NCBI GenBank assembly: GCA_036557285.1
Contig: DATBHW010000012.1
Coordinates: 86,615-150,614 of the forward strand
Direction: 5' to 3'
Origin: Ktedonobacterales bacterium
GTDB lineage: Bacteria > Chloroflexota > Ktedonobacteria > Ktedonobacterales > DATBGS01
Length of the DNA stretch: 64,000 nt
Shown here: positions 33,095 to 42,629 of the stretch, piece after piece
Position numbering within the stretch: the stretch's first letter is position 1
Layout: the number at the start of each line of letters is the position of its first letter
The notes under the pieces: model-generated
The model's database searches: none
What the model was told of the DNA's origin: nothing
The model's input: only the letters and a program-made list of their open reading frames with translations
Translations under genes and position numbers: made by a program

Positions 33095-33270
33095 TCGCGT
33101 GCTCTGTTTGATGCAGGTCGGGGTTCCCTCCCCCATCAGCGGCCTGATGCCGCCCTGGAATATGTGACGGACACGAGGCGTCTGCGCCTCTGGGTGGGAT
33201 GGGACCAGGCACAGATGACGGGCGCGGCGCTGGCGGTGAAGCTGCGGGCCTACGTCCGTTATACCCGCTC
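33095..33270 (+). pseudogene. remnant of a replication-relaxation family protein
   Basis: One frame reads ALFDAGRGSLPHQRPDAALE, then RLRLWVGWDQAQMTGAALAV and KLRAYVRYTRS, which resembles the core of replication-relaxation/mobilisation proteins of mobile elements (pattern RPDA, W-V-E-x-D, K-L-R-A-Y). It has no start, an upstream stop at 33092, and breaks down after TRS, so only about 55 residues of a much longer protein remain. It sits just inside the island's left end. Identification is by memory of the family pattern. Confidence 0.45.
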
Positions 33271-33370
33271 GTGTACTACATCAAGTTGGCAAATTTGTAG
33301 TTGGTGCTTGATTCTCTTTCCGGGTCACCGTTGGATGAACAGAAAAATTTATTCTTATTGCATAGTCCTA

Positions 33371-33399
33371 TTGCACTGCTTCCCAATCAGTGCTACTAT
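33371..33399 (+). promoter_or_regulatory. candidate promoter of the island operon
   Basis: TTGCAC (33371) and TACTAT (33394) are 17 bases apart in an AT-rich stretch 326 bases before the CHAT gene. The stretch 33270-33724 holds no other feature I can support. Consensus match only. Confidence 0.3.
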
Positions 33400-33724
33400 A
33401 GCGGCGACTAAAAGTGCCCTCAGTAACTGATGCCAATCATCCGAGTCTGATATTCATACCTGATTCGCTTATCACCATTTCTTTTACCCAGTGTCTGATC
33501 GAGTAATATTGGAAGAGATCGTGCTTCTATTCACATTTTTGTTCGACTCATCGCCTGAATCTTGAAGAGTTTATCCTGATCTGCCTACCCGGCGTCCTGT
33601 GGCTGGGTTTTTCGCGCCGGTTGGCATTCGTGCTGTAGTGGGTGGAGCAGTCTGTTCGACATTCTGCCTCCATGGTTTCCGAAAGGGCGGAAGGCAACTT
33701 CATCTCAGCGATAAGAGGGCGAAT

Positions 33725-36025
33725 ATGAAGTATCTCGATTTCGATGTGGAGATTGAGCAACGTGAATCAGGGTATGAGGTGAAAGCCCGTTCAGAAGCTG
33801 GCGATAGCTCCACAATTATGCGGCCCTTTGATGAGAGGGTCTTGGAAAATTACCTCCTGAAGTTGCAGAACACGCTCTTGCGCTCAGTGAGTCTGCGACG
33901 CCAGATGCTTTCGCGTGAGTCGGAAGTGGTACAGGAGTTTGGACAGGTCTTATTTGAGTCTCTCCTCTCAGGCAGCGTGCGCGGCCTCTATGAGGTAAGC
34001 CGGACGCAAGCGTCCCAGAAGGGCCTGGGATTGCGCATACGCTTGAACATCCAAGAACCCAAACTTGCTGCAATCCCTTGGGAATATCTCTATGACGCGC
34101 CCAGACGGAGCTATGTTTGTCTCTCCACACAAACACCTCTTGTCCGCTATATGAGGATGCCCCAACCGCTGCAATCGCTTCATGTGGAACCACCGCTGCG
34201 TATCTTAGGCATGATTGCCAATCCAAGCGACCAGGAAACATTGGATGTCGAGCGTGAACAAGAGCGTATGCAGAAAGCGCTGGCCGAGCTAGAGACACAG
34301 GGTCTGGTGCGCCTGACCTGGCTGCAAGGGCAAACCTGGCGGGATTTACAGCATGCCCTCCAAGAAAAAGACGCCACCTGGCACATCTTTCATTTTATTG
34401 GACATGGAGGATTTGACCCTCGTGCTGATGAAGGGGTTATAGCCTTAGCAAACGATCTCAACAAGACGGCGCTCTTGAGTGCTACACAGCTTGTAACTTT
34501 TCTGGCCGACCACCCCTCGTTACGGCTGGTATTTCTCAATGCCTGCGAAGGAGCCAAAGGCGGGGAGCGCGATGTGTTCTCCAGTACAGCATCTATCCTC
34601 GCTGGAAGAGGGCTGCCAGCAGTCCTGGCGATGCAGTATGAGATCACCGACCACGCGGCTATTGAGTTTACGCGCGCCTTTTATGAAACACTTGCCCTGA
34701 GCCTACCAGTGGATACAGCGGTTGCCGCCGCACGCCAGGCCGTAAGCATCGCTATCTCCAATACCCTTGAGTGGGGAACGCCCGTTCTCTATCTTCGTTC
34801 ATCGGATAGTCAGCTTTTTGAGTTAGGGGATAAGCCGACCGGGCTAAAACCCAGCGGCGCTGCCCTCCCGGCCTCTCGTTCTGCTGAACAGCGTCTTATA
34901 AGCGTTGAACAGGTACACAAGAGAGAGCAGTTGCTTGAAAAAATAGCGCATTACCCCTCCATCATTGCCGCAACGTATGCCAAAAAAGTGGTGCCGCTGG
35001 TGGATGCCGAGTTGGAGCAGGCATACCAGTTCCATCAGAACTTACGAGAACTGGCCGAGTCCATCATCAAATATCTCGTGATGGTGCTGTGTTCGCGCTA
35101 CCGCAGAGATACAAGAATACCCGAAAAACAAGATGCAGATGTTGAGCAAGCCTTACAGAGATTAGCACAGCCCTCCTTGGGCGGGTGGATTGAAGCGTTG
35201 AATAAGGCAAGCCGTCTCTATGTAGACGCCTCAGAACAACCCCTAGAGAAACTGACCGCCTTTTATACCGAGAAAGGGCAAGCCGGTGTCCTGGTGGGGA
35301 AGGCCATTGAGAAGATGCAGGATTGGCTCAGGATTGAGGTAAGGAAGCGAAGTAAGCCGCCATTTTGTTATCGGGATTTCTTCGAGTTGATACGAGAGTA
35401 TTGTGAGCAACCTGAGGCTTGGGGAGCGCAGTACGCTGCTTTGTCAGAGAAAGAGTACAAAGAACGTGCCGACATCCTCTGCCTGGCACTGGAACAGACG
35501 TTGTTTGATCTGGAATGGTTGGCAGCGTACCCGCTGATTTCACTTCGAGACAGGCAAAAGCAGGTTGATGGCTCCTGGGCATATTTGCTCGATCTGGGTA
35601 TCGGGCAGCATGTGACAAGAAATGCTGAACCACTCATCGTTCAGCAACCGCTTCAGACTGGGCACTTGTATCTGTGCCACAGAGTGAATACAAAAGGCTT
35701 TGAGCCACTTTTAGATTTGTATCCGCTTACCGTTTGCGAGGATTGCCCGGTATGCAAGGACCCTGTAATGTTTACTGTGTACCAGGGAGACCAGGAGCGG
35801 CTGGAGTATCACAGCTATAGTTGTGGTCATAGTCTCACCTTGTCTTCCCCTCATGCCAGTCATTTCAGCGCCTATTTGGATGCAGCCAGTTGGCAGGCAA
35901 TCTGGAAAACAGACACGGTGCCACCCTCTCCGCCAGAAAATCCTCTGGAACCCTACATCAAAGCCCTGGAGAAGGCCCTAGAGCGTGTTATGCACTTTTA
36001 CGAAGGCAGTTCACGTCCGGGCTAA
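33725..36025 (+). CDS. CHAT-domain caspase-like protease, C-terminally cut by an inserted element
   Basis: The product has 766 aa. A CHAT peptidase domain occupies about residues 100-400, with catalytic His227 in FHFIGHGGFD and Cys274 in LVFLNACEGAKGG. A long helical region follows, then a possible zinc site (CEDCPVCKD at 671-677 with C700 and H702). The last residues (VMHFYEGSSRPG) are encoded by an inserted inverted-repeat element. Removing it joins this frame to the propeller gene at 36161 as one protein of about 1260 aa. ATG 33725 has AGAGGG upstream. First gene of the island operon; the likely effector of a chaperone-linked conflict system, by inference. Confidence 0.82.
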   Translation: MKYLDFDVEIEQRESGYEVKARSEAGDSSTIMRPFDERVLENYLLKLQNTLLRSVSLRRQMLSRESEVVQEFGQVLFESLLSGSVRGLYEVSRTQASQKGLGLRIRLNIQEPKLAAIPWEYLYDAPRRSYVCLSTQTPLVRYMRMPQPLQSLHVEPPLRILGMIANPSDQETLDVEREQERMQKALAELETQGLVRLTWLQGQTWRDLQHALQEKDATWHIFHFIGHGGFDPRADEGVIALANDLNKTALLSATQLVTFLADHPSLRLVFLNACEGAKGGERDVFSSTASILAGRGLPAVLAMQYEITDHAAIEFTRAFYETLALSLPVDTAVAAARQAVSIAISNTLEWGTPVLYLRSSDSQLFELGDKPTGLKPSGAALPASRSAEQRLISVEQVHKREQLLEKIAHYPSIIAATYAKKVVPLVDAELEQAYQFHQNLRELAESIIKYLVMVLCSRYRRDTRIPEKQDADVEQALQRLAQPSLGGWIEALNKASRLYVDASEQPLEKLTAFYTEKGQAGVLVGKAIEKMQDWLRIEVRKRSKPPFCYRDFFELIREYCEQPEAWGAQYAALSEKEYKERADILCLALEQTLFDLEWLAAYPLISLRDRQKQVDGSWAYLLDLGIGQHVTRNAEPLIVQQPLQTGHLYLCHRVNTKGFEPLLDLYPLTVCEDCPVCKDPVMFTVYQGDQERLEYHSYSCGHSLTLSSPHASHFSAYLDAASWQAIWKTDTVPPSPPENPLEPYIKALEKALERVMHFYEGSSRPG

Positions 36026-36103
36026 CAGCAATGGATCGCAGTTTGACATGGTTGCTGCAAAGCTTGGTGAAAAGCGAGTCCGCGCAAAAGTGCATAACAG
36101 ACT
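35982..36103. mobile_element. ~122-bp MITE-like inverted-repeat element
   Basis: Imperfect 25-base inverted arms at 35978-36002 and 36083-36107 (22 of 25 match) share the exact core TGTTATGCACTTTT. CTAG stands at both outer edges, fitting a YTAR-type target duplication as made by IS5-like transposases. Element plus one CTAG is 126 bases, a multiple of three, and its removal fuses the CHAT and propeller frames. It encodes no transposase. Confidence 0.75.
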
Positions 36104-36160
36104 CTAGAAGATGGCAACATTGATGAGGAAGAGCGCGGTGAAATTGAGACCTGGGCGAAG

Positions 36161-37633
36161 GTGCTGGGCATTTCTGCGGAGCAGGCTGCTGAGTTAGAAA
36201 AACACGTGCGGGACCAACTAAAAGAGCAGCCTGCTCCACCCATCGGTGACACCCAAAACGCATCAATGGCTCCTCCCGCTGGTGAGCAGCCGCAAGCACC
36301 TTCTGAGGTAGACCTCTATCCACCTCCCATTCCTGAAACGCAAGAAAAACTGATAGCCTGCTGGAACCAACCTGTAGAGTCACCAATTCAGGTAGCCCTC
36401 TTTGGCTCACCAGTACATGCCCTGGCCGTTACCGAAGCGGGGAGTGTATCTGTCTGGAGTGAAGATGGACGCTTCCTCTACCGAGAGGACGTCCAAGGGC
36501 GGCCCTTTCGAGTGGCAGCGCTCGCTCAAAAGGTATTCGTTGGCACCTGGCGAGGGCAGCTCTCCTGCTTTGGGCAGCATGGGCTGATCTGGCAAATAGG
36601 GCTGGGGAGTCCTATTTCTGCGCTTGCTGTGAGCGCTGGGGAGCCTGAGCTTGTTGCTGGAACCTGGGATGGGCAAATTGTCGCTATGCGCTCTGATGGC
36701 GCCATACTTTGGAGAACAGCCGTAGATGATGGTATCTCTGCCTTATCGGTTACCCCAGCGGGTCGCGCAGTGGCTGTCGGGACTTATGCTGGCTCCCTGG
36801 CTACTTTCGATACGCAAGGCAATCCAGGGTGGTTACGTGATATGCAAGCTCCGGTGGCTGGGGTGGCCTTTGCTGAACATGGCAGCGCAATCGTCGTTGC
36901 CACGCAAGACCGCCTGGTCACGCGAATCCATCTCCACACGCAAGAAAATGTATGGAGGTACAGCGTTCCAGGCTCACCACGAAGCCTATTGCTTTCGAAC
37001 AGTGGTCACCGCCTGATTATGGCGTGTGGAGAGGGATCAATCCTGATCTATGCAATTGATCCAGAGATGGAAGTGCTGAAAAAGTACACCATCGCAGATA
37101 TGACTCAGTTGCTGCTCTCCCCGCTCTCTCCGGAGGGTCACTTTATCCTGGCGGTTTCGTCTCGCAGCGGCCTCACCTTTCTTGATAGTCGCAAGAATAT
37201 TTCCACCAGCGAAGATCAGAATCCTGTCACCTGCGCCGCGCTCTCGCCCGATGGACAGTATACCCTGCTCGGCCATGCTACAGATGTTTCCCTGCACCGC
37301 CTGGCCCGGCCACAATTGCGTGTGGAGTTCCAGCCCGTGGGCGAACTTCAACAGGGGCGTTCCACCCGATTGAAGATCATCCTGCACAACACTGGCGAGC
37401 GGGCGGCAAGAAACATTGCTTTGCAGCTAGGCGAGGTGATTGGCTGCACAGAAATCAGCTTACCCGATGAGCTACATGCGGGAAAGACCGTTGCATCCGA
37501 GAAGCAATCGGTTACGCCTAAGGCCAGTGGAGCGTTGCCAGTTACCAGCCGGATTACCTACATGGATGATTTAGGCGTTGACTACGCTCAAACGGATTTG
37601 CACATTATGGATGTCCTTCCAGGGAGCCAATGA
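36161..37633 (+). CDS. beta-propeller protein, C-terminal half of a split CHAT-propeller gene
   Basis: The protein (490 aa from GTG 36161) has a helical start (LGISAEQAAELEKHVRDQLK), a Pro-rich linker, a WD40/PQQ-like propeller of about six or seven blades (AVTEAGSVSVWSEDGRFLY and similar units), and a C-terminal Ig-like domain resembling CARDB (RLKIILHNTGERAARNIALQ). The frame is open upstream to 36098 and reads LEDGNIDEEERGEIETWAKV before the GTG. No good RBS precedes the GTG, so its expression as a separate protein is doubtful. The propeller probably senses or scaffolds. Confidence 0.7.
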   Translation: MLGISAEQAAELEKHVRDQLKEQPAPPIGDTQNASMAPPAGEQPQAPSEVDLYPPPIPETQEKLIACWNQPVESPIQVALFGSPVHALAVTEAGSVSVWSEDGRFLYREDVQGRPFRVAALAQKVFVGTWRGQLSCFGQHGLIWQIGLGSPISALAVSAGEPELVAGTWDGQIVAMRSDGAILWRTAVDDGISALSVTPAGRAVAVGTYAGSLATFDTQGNPGWLRDMQAPVAGVAFAEHGSAIVVATQDRLVTRIHLHTQENVWRYSVPGSPRSLLLSNSGHRLIMACGEGSILIYAIDPEMEVLKKYTIADMTQLLLSPLSPEGHFILAVSSRSGLTFLDSRKNISTSEDQNPVTCAALSPDGQYTLLGHATDVSLHRLARPQLRVEFQPVGELQQGRSTRLKIILHNTGERAARNIALQLGEVIGCTEISLPDELHAGKTVASEKQSVTPKASGALPVTSRITYMDDLGVDYAQTDLHIMDVLPGSQ

Positions 37634-37651
37634 ATGTAAGGAGTACACCTT

Positions 37652-38806
37652 ATGAACAAAAGGCAACCACCAGATGATGAACACAGCCTCGATCTGTCAG
37701 ACATGCGGGAAATGGATATTCAGGATTTCAACTTCCCAGATATGGGGTCCATTCCCGATCCGAACTTCCCTGATGTGGGATCACCCCTGTCAGCGCTCCC
37801 CTCTTTGCATATCCCCCTGCCAGAGCAGAAGTTTACCGAGGTACCACAATTGGGGCAGTTTCATCTCCAGAACCTGAAGCTAGATTTCACTGCTGGAGGC
37901 ACTGCGCGAGGCCGACCATATAAAGCTCTCCTGGCTATTGGTGGAACGGGCCAGGCTGCTAGAACGCTGGGTACCGCGTTTGGGGTGGCGCTCTTGCCAG
38001 ATGGTGCCATCTATGTCGCTGATTTTATGGATGATGGCGGGCAGGCGAGAATCCAGGTGTTCGATAGCAGCGGCAATCTGGTCCGGCTGCTCCGTCAATT
38101 CGAGGTTGGAGATGCACAGGAGGCTTTTGATACCCCTGCCGCGCTGGTGGCTGCCCAAGAGGGTTCACTCTACCTCGCTGATATGGGCCTTGGGTGTATT
38201 AAGCAGATTGCATCAGATGGGCAGGTGCTGGGAGTGCTGGGAGAAGAGGGCATTGCATCGAACCAGCTCAAGGCTCCCCAGGGAATTGCTCTGGACGCAG
38301 CCGGGAATCTCTGCATCGCCGATAGTGGCAACAGCCGCGTGCTTATATGGGATCAGCAAGGGAGATGCCTGCTCATTCTTGGGATTAACCAACCAGATGA
38401 GGACGGAGACTATTTGCAGGCTGGTGAGCGCCCCGGAGAGTTTGATGAGCCGCGCGGGGTAGCCGTTGATGCCGCCGGGAATATTCTGGTAGCTGATACC
38501 AACAACCATCGCATACAGAAGTTTGGTCCTGCCGGAAACCTGCTGCAAGCATTTGGCGAGGAGGGAAAAGAGGTTGGTCAACTCTGGTATCCAGAGCGCA
38601 TCCAGGTTGATACGATGGGAGCAATCTATGTTTCTGATCTGAATGGAGGGCGACTCCAGAAGTTCGATGCGAGTACTCGCTTTGTGTATGAACTCCTTCT
38701 CCCAAAGGATGCAGGAACAGTAGCCGATTTTCGGGTAGTTACTGAAGGGCATATTTTTGTCGCGCTGCGTCAACCTGGCCTGGTTCTGAAACTTGAGGTT
38801 GCTTGA
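37652..38806 (+). CDS. NHL-repeat beta-propeller protein
   Basis: The product has 384 aa. After a low-complexity acidic start with NFPDMG/NFPDVG repeats come about six NHL-type repeats (PQGIALDAAGNLCIADSGNS, PRGVAVDAAGNILVADTNNH, each followed by R-x-x-K-F). The fold is a propeller used for protein or nucleic-acid binding. AAGGAG lies 10 bases before ATG 37652, and the gene starts 18 bases after the propeller gene stop, so it is in the same operon. No catalytic motif is seen. Confidence 0.82.
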   Translation: MNKRQPPDDEHSLDLSDMREMDIQDFNFPDMGSIPDPNFPDVGSPLSALPSLHIPLPEQKFTEVPQLGQFHLQNLKLDFTAGGTARGRPYKALLAIGGTGQAARTLGTAFGVALLPDGAIYVADFMDDGGQARIQVFDSSGNLVRLLRQFEVGDAQEAFDTPAALVAAQEGSLYLADMGLGCIKQIASDGQVLGVLGEEGIASNQLKAPQGIALDAAGNLCIADSGNSRVLIWDQQGRCLLILGINQPDEDGDYLQAGERPGEFDEPRGVAVDAAGNILVADTNNHRIQKFGPAGNLLQAFGEEGKEVGQLWYPERIQVDTMGAIYVSDLNGGRLQKFDASTRFVYELLLPKDAGTVADFRVVTEGHIFVALRQPGLVLKLEVA

Positions 38807-38850
38807 TGAGGCAAATTTCCGCCTCTTGAGTGCATTTCGCGGGGGGACAG

Positions 38851-41800
38851 ATGAAAAGAGCAGGAACCCAGCAGACCAAATCACCCCAACAACAGTATAA
38901 GCACCTCATGGGAGAGGCCAAAGAAGCAATTCACTCCCCTCAACAGCAACTGCACCTTGCACAAAAGATGTTTGCGCTCGCCCAAGAGAACGCTCTGGAG
39001 CCTCAGTTCCAGGTGAATCTTCTGGAGCAAGCGATACGCTTGGACCCTTTCAAGCGGCTGTATCGCCTGGCCCTAGGGCGGGCCAAGCACGACTGGGGTC
39101 TCTTCGAGGAAGCCATTGATGAATTCGATTGGGCGCTCAACTTCTGGCCCGAATCAAGAGAGATTCACCTCTTCTTAGGCGAGGCGCAGTTAGAGGCAGA
39201 ACAGTATGAGGAAGCCAGGAAGTCCTTCAAGCAGGTGCTTGGAACGTTGGAGGGCGCCGCTCCAGGGGATGAGCTGGCAGTACGGGCTACCTATGATCTG
39301 GTCGAGTGTGACATACGCCAGGCAACGGATGAAGGTGGCTGGGAACGGGTGCTAGACTCGCTGAACCAGTTGACGCCAGCCAACTGGCTTGAAGCTGGCT
39401 TGTTTTGCGAGAAGTGCTTGAAACTGCTTGTCGAGTGTAGCGACCCGCCGATGCGTACCCAGGCAGTGGCGCTGGCCGAGCAGCACGTGGGCGCAGCCCA
39501 GCCATCGCATCCTGCCTACCAGGCGCTGCAACGTATGACAGCATTTTCGCCACAAAGCTATCTGAACGATGACGCCTCTGCGGAGGAGGAGAGTGAGAAG
39601 CAAAGTCCACTGGATGGACTGTTGACAGCCTATATGCTAACCCACCTGCCAGCCGGATCGAACGAAGATGGCGAGGCTCGGCTCCATCACCTGGGGGCTT
39701 TAGGCAAACTGGCAGAGAGTAGAGCAGATCGCTGGTTTGGTCTGCAAGAAGCCTACCTGTATGAGTTAGGAAAGTGGGCAGCCGAGGAATATCGCTCCAA
39801 ATCGTATGATCGGGTACGTGTCCTCTGGCGAGAGGCGGAGCGTGTTGCGCCACACCATCCAGCCATCTTACAAAATCTGGCAATTCTCTATACCCGACTC
39901 AAGGATGAGGGCCAGTATCAAAGGTATTGGGACCAGGTTACGCACACCTGGACGCTGTATGGCGAACTGATGCAAGATGCCACCAGCTATGAAAAAAAGC
40001 TGCTCCAGAAGCACCAGGCATTCATGGAAGGAGCCAATGCCCGGTTTCAAACGCTGTCGGCAGGGCCAGAACTTCTGGAATTAGGGCTAGTCTGGGCGAA
40101 AGAAGCCATCTCGTATTTTGCCTTACGTCAACTAGCGTTCCGGAACGCTTATTTCCGTTGCGGCGTGAGATCAGATGATTGGGCAGGCGAACATGAGCGC
40201 GAGGAGGTGCTGCAAGTTGGCTACGACACCATCGTCCACTGGTTGCATCTGGTCGCTGGATGGCAGAGCTTAACTGAGCGCTCGGAGATAGCTCGCTGGC
40301 GGCTCAACCAGCTTTCAGAAGACCTCACGCTGGCAAAGCAAGATACTGAGGCAGCCTATCGTTTCCACGATGAGGAGAAGGATGTCTTTGGGCAGCATCG
40401 GGAAATGATGGCTGAACAGTATTGTTTGCTGCTTTTCAGGGTTCTGCCATCGGCGGCGCAAGAGCTGGGCCTGGAGAATAAAGAGCAGCGCAGCACCTAC
40501 GCGCAGCTCGCCCGGTATGTACTTGGTTTCCCGCATCGCTTGCTGAGGCCGAGAGTGCTTGAACTGATTGAACAACTCGGTGCAGATAGCGATCTGGAAA
40601 CGATTGCACAAAATATTGCTGTTGGCCCCTGGTATCACAAGGCGCAGGAGCTGCTGAAAGAGCAGCCAGCCCAGGCGATCAGCTACTTGCAAGAGGTGTT
40701 GGAAATTGTCCCTGACTATTTGCCAGCATTGTTTTATCTTGCGCTTGCCTCCTTTTTCCGCGAAGATTGGGATACCGCCGAAGTGACGGCAAGAAAAGCG
40801 CTGAAGCTCTGTACCGGCGAGGATAAGGAAACCCAAAGCATTAAAGAGCAGTTGGATGAGTTGCTCTCTCAGTTCCCCCTGGTCCGAATCGCAAAATACA
40901 TACATAGCGCGCTCGAGGCGATGGGAAAGAAGCGCTGGACCGATGCGCTTGCGCATCTGAACCAGGCGCAGGAAAAGCTGCCAGATGCTGTGCTTGTCCT
41001 TTTCTACAAGGCGGTGTGCCATTTCAGGCTAGAGGAGTGGGACACTGCGGAACAAACGGCAAAACAAGCCCAATCCCTTTGTACTGGCGAGGATAAGGAG
41101 ACCCAAAGCATCAAAGAGCAGTTGAAGGAACTGCTCTCCCAGTTCCCCCAGGTCCGCGTTGCCAAAGAACTTGGTAGTGCAATCGCGGCAATGGGGAAGA
41201 AGCGTTGGACCGATGCGCTCGCCTACCTTCAGCAGGCACAAGCAAAGGTGCCTGATGTTGCCCTGGTCCTCTTCTACAAGGCAGTGTGCCTTTTCAGGTT
41301 AGAGGACTGGGACGCTGCCGAGCGAGCGGCAGAACAGGCGCTTCCCTTATGCCAACCAGGCGATGATGGTCACCAGATAGAAGAGCAATTGAGGCACATC
41401 CTAAGACAGATTCCCCAGGCAAGGGTTGCGCCAGACGTGAAAAAAGCGCGAAAAGCAATGGACAGGAAGCGCTGGGCCGAAGCCCTGCCGTACCTGGATT
41501 CGGCGTTATCTCAGTTACCCACCTCCGTTCCGATCCTCTTTTACCAGGCGGTGTGCCAGTTCAAGCTGGAGCAGTGGACTGCTGCTGAAGAAACGGCAAA
41601 TAGAGCGCTTCTCTGGTGCCGTCCATATGCAGATAGCCAGATAGAAGAGCAGTTGCGCCAGATCATAACGCAGATTCCGTTGGCGAAGATCGCAGGATAC
41701 CTCAAACAAGCGCGCGCCGCAATGAATAAAGAGCGCTGGGCCGAAGCTCTGAGGCACCTGGATTCGGCCCTGTACGTATCGCCAGATGCAGTCATCGCCC

Positions 41801-42579
41801 TGTACTACAAGGCCCTGTGTCACTTGCGCCTCAAAGAGTGGGCTACAGCCAGGCAGGTAGCAGAACGATCGCTCCCCCGCGCAGAGGAGGGGGATACCCC
41901 CGTTTCTCTCAAAGAACAACTTCGCCAGCTTGTAAACGCGGCTGAATTTGGACCCATTACCGATGCTATCAAAAAGGAAGATTGGTCTACAGGGATACGG
42001 GAAGCAGAGAGCTGTCTGCGCCAGGGTACTTCGGATAGGGCGTTGGCGCTCTTTTATAAAGCGGTCTGCGAGTTTCGCTCAACCATGAGCCGTCTCAAGT
42101 CGCGCGGCATCTCCCTCAACAAATATGTGTTTGACTCTGTTAAAACGACCCTCCGAGAGGCAGAAGCAGCGTATGCCGATAGAGACCTGCAAGAGCAGAT
42201 TACTCAGCTTCGCCTCACTATCGAAGCGCAACTGCGCCAACTTCTGCTTGATGAAGAACTCACCCCCATCACCAATGCTATCAAGCGGGAAGAGTGGTCT
42301 ACAGGGATACGGGAAGCAGAGAATTGTCTGAGTCGGGGTACAACCGAACGGGCATTGGTGCTCTTTTATAAAGCGGTCTGTCAGTTTCGCTCAACCATGA
42401 GCAGCATTAATTCGCGCTCCATTACTCCATCTCAATCTTTGTTTGACCCCATTGAGACGACCATTTGGGATGCGGAACGTGCGTGCAACGATAGCGACCT
42501 GAGAAAGCAGATCACGGCGCTTCGCACCTCTGTCGAACAGGTTCGAGGCCAACTCCGAAGCATGGGTATCCGTTATTAG
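38851..42579 (+). CDS. giant TPR-repeat protein, 1242 aa
   Basis: The N-terminal half holds diverged TPRs (WGLFEEAIDEFDWALNFWPE). The C-terminal half has near-identical tandem modules of about 90 residues (KKRWTDALAHLNQAQEKLPD; LFYKAVCHFRLEEWDTAEQT; TGEDKETQSIKEQL) and then two copies of a related ~105-residue module (EEWSTGIREAENCL). The similarity persists at DNA level, so the array grew by recent duplication. GGGGGG lies just upstream of ATG 38851. It probably acts as scaffold or target-recognition subunit of the CHAT/Hsp70 system; that role is inferred from context. Confidence 0.85.
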   Translation: MKRAGTQQTKSPQQQYKHLMGEAKEAIHSPQQQLHLAQKMFALAQENALEPQFQVNLLEQAIRLDPFKRLYRLALGRAKHDWGLFEEAIDEFDWALNFWPESREIHLFLGEAQLEAEQYEEARKSFKQVLGTLEGAAPGDELAVRATYDLVECDIRQATDEGGWERVLDSLNQLTPANWLEAGLFCEKCLKLLVECSDPPMRTQAVALAEQHVGAAQPSHPAYQALQRMTAFSPQSYLNDDASAEEESEKQSPLDGLLTAYMLTHLPAGSNEDGEARLHHLGALGKLAESRADRWFGLQEAYLYELGKWAAEEYRSKSYDRVRVLWREAERVAPHHPAILQNLAILYTRLKDEGQYQRYWDQVTHTWTLYGELMQDATSYEKKLLQKHQAFMEGANARFQTLSAGPELLELGLVWAKEAISYFALRQLAFRNAYFRCGVRSDDWAGEHEREEVLQVGYDTIVHWLHLVAGWQSLTERSEIARWRLNQLSEDLTLAKQDTEAAYRFHDEEKDVFGQHREMMAEQYCLLLFRVLPSAAQELGLENKEQRSTYAQLARYVLGFPHRLLRPRVLELIEQLGADSDLETIAQNIAVGPWYHKAQELLKEQPAQAISYLQEVLEIVPDYLPALFYLALASFFREDWDTAEVTARKALKLCTGEDKETQSIKEQLDELLSQFPLVRIAKYIHSALEAMGKKRWTDALAHLNQAQEKLPDAVLVLFYKAVCHFRLEEWDTAEQTAKQAQSLCTGEDKETQSIKEQLKELLSQFPQVRVAKELGSAIAAMGKKRWTDALAYLQQAQAKVPDVALVLFYKAVCLFRLEDWDAAERAAEQALPLCQPGDDGHQIEEQLRHILRQIPQARVAPDVKKARKAMDRKRWAEALPYLDSALSQLPTSVPILFYQAVCQFKLEQWTAAEETANRALLWCRPYADSQIEEQLRQIITQIPLAKIAGYLKQARAAMNKERWAEALRHLDSALYVSPDAVIALYYKALCHLRLKEWATARQVAERSLPRAEEGDTPVSLKEQLRQLVNAAEFGPITDAIKKEDWSTGIREAESCLRQGTSDRALALFYKAVCEFRSTMSRLKSRGISLNKYVFDSVKTTLREAEAAYADRDLQEQITQLRLTIEAQLRQLLLDEELTPITNAIKREEWSTGIREAENCLSRGTTERALVLFYKAVCQFRSTMSSINSRSITPSQSLFDPIETTIWDAERACNDSDLRKQITALRTSVEQVRGQLRSMGIRY

Positions 42580-42629
42580 CTCGCTCGCTGAGGAGGACCG
42601 GCATAGATTCAAGGGGGAGGCACCTGGCA

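Noticed and set aside
32868..33212. 114-codon minus-strand ORF over the ssrA 3' end
   Set aside because: It runs through the tmRNA 3' part, its terminator and the remnant gene; composition is Pro/Arg-rich shadow sequence and no RBS is present.
35978..36107. Invertible switch changing the CHAT C-terminus
   Set aside because: Inversion would also give an open frame (ending CLRKSA), but the CTAG edges and exact restoration of a longer frame on removal fit an insertion better, and no recombinase is nearby.
36083..36161. Alternative start for the propeller gene upstream of GTG 36161
   Set aside because: The frame is open back to 36098 but no ATG, GTG or TTG in frame was found before 36161; the upstream codons are better explained as the interior of the former fusion gene.
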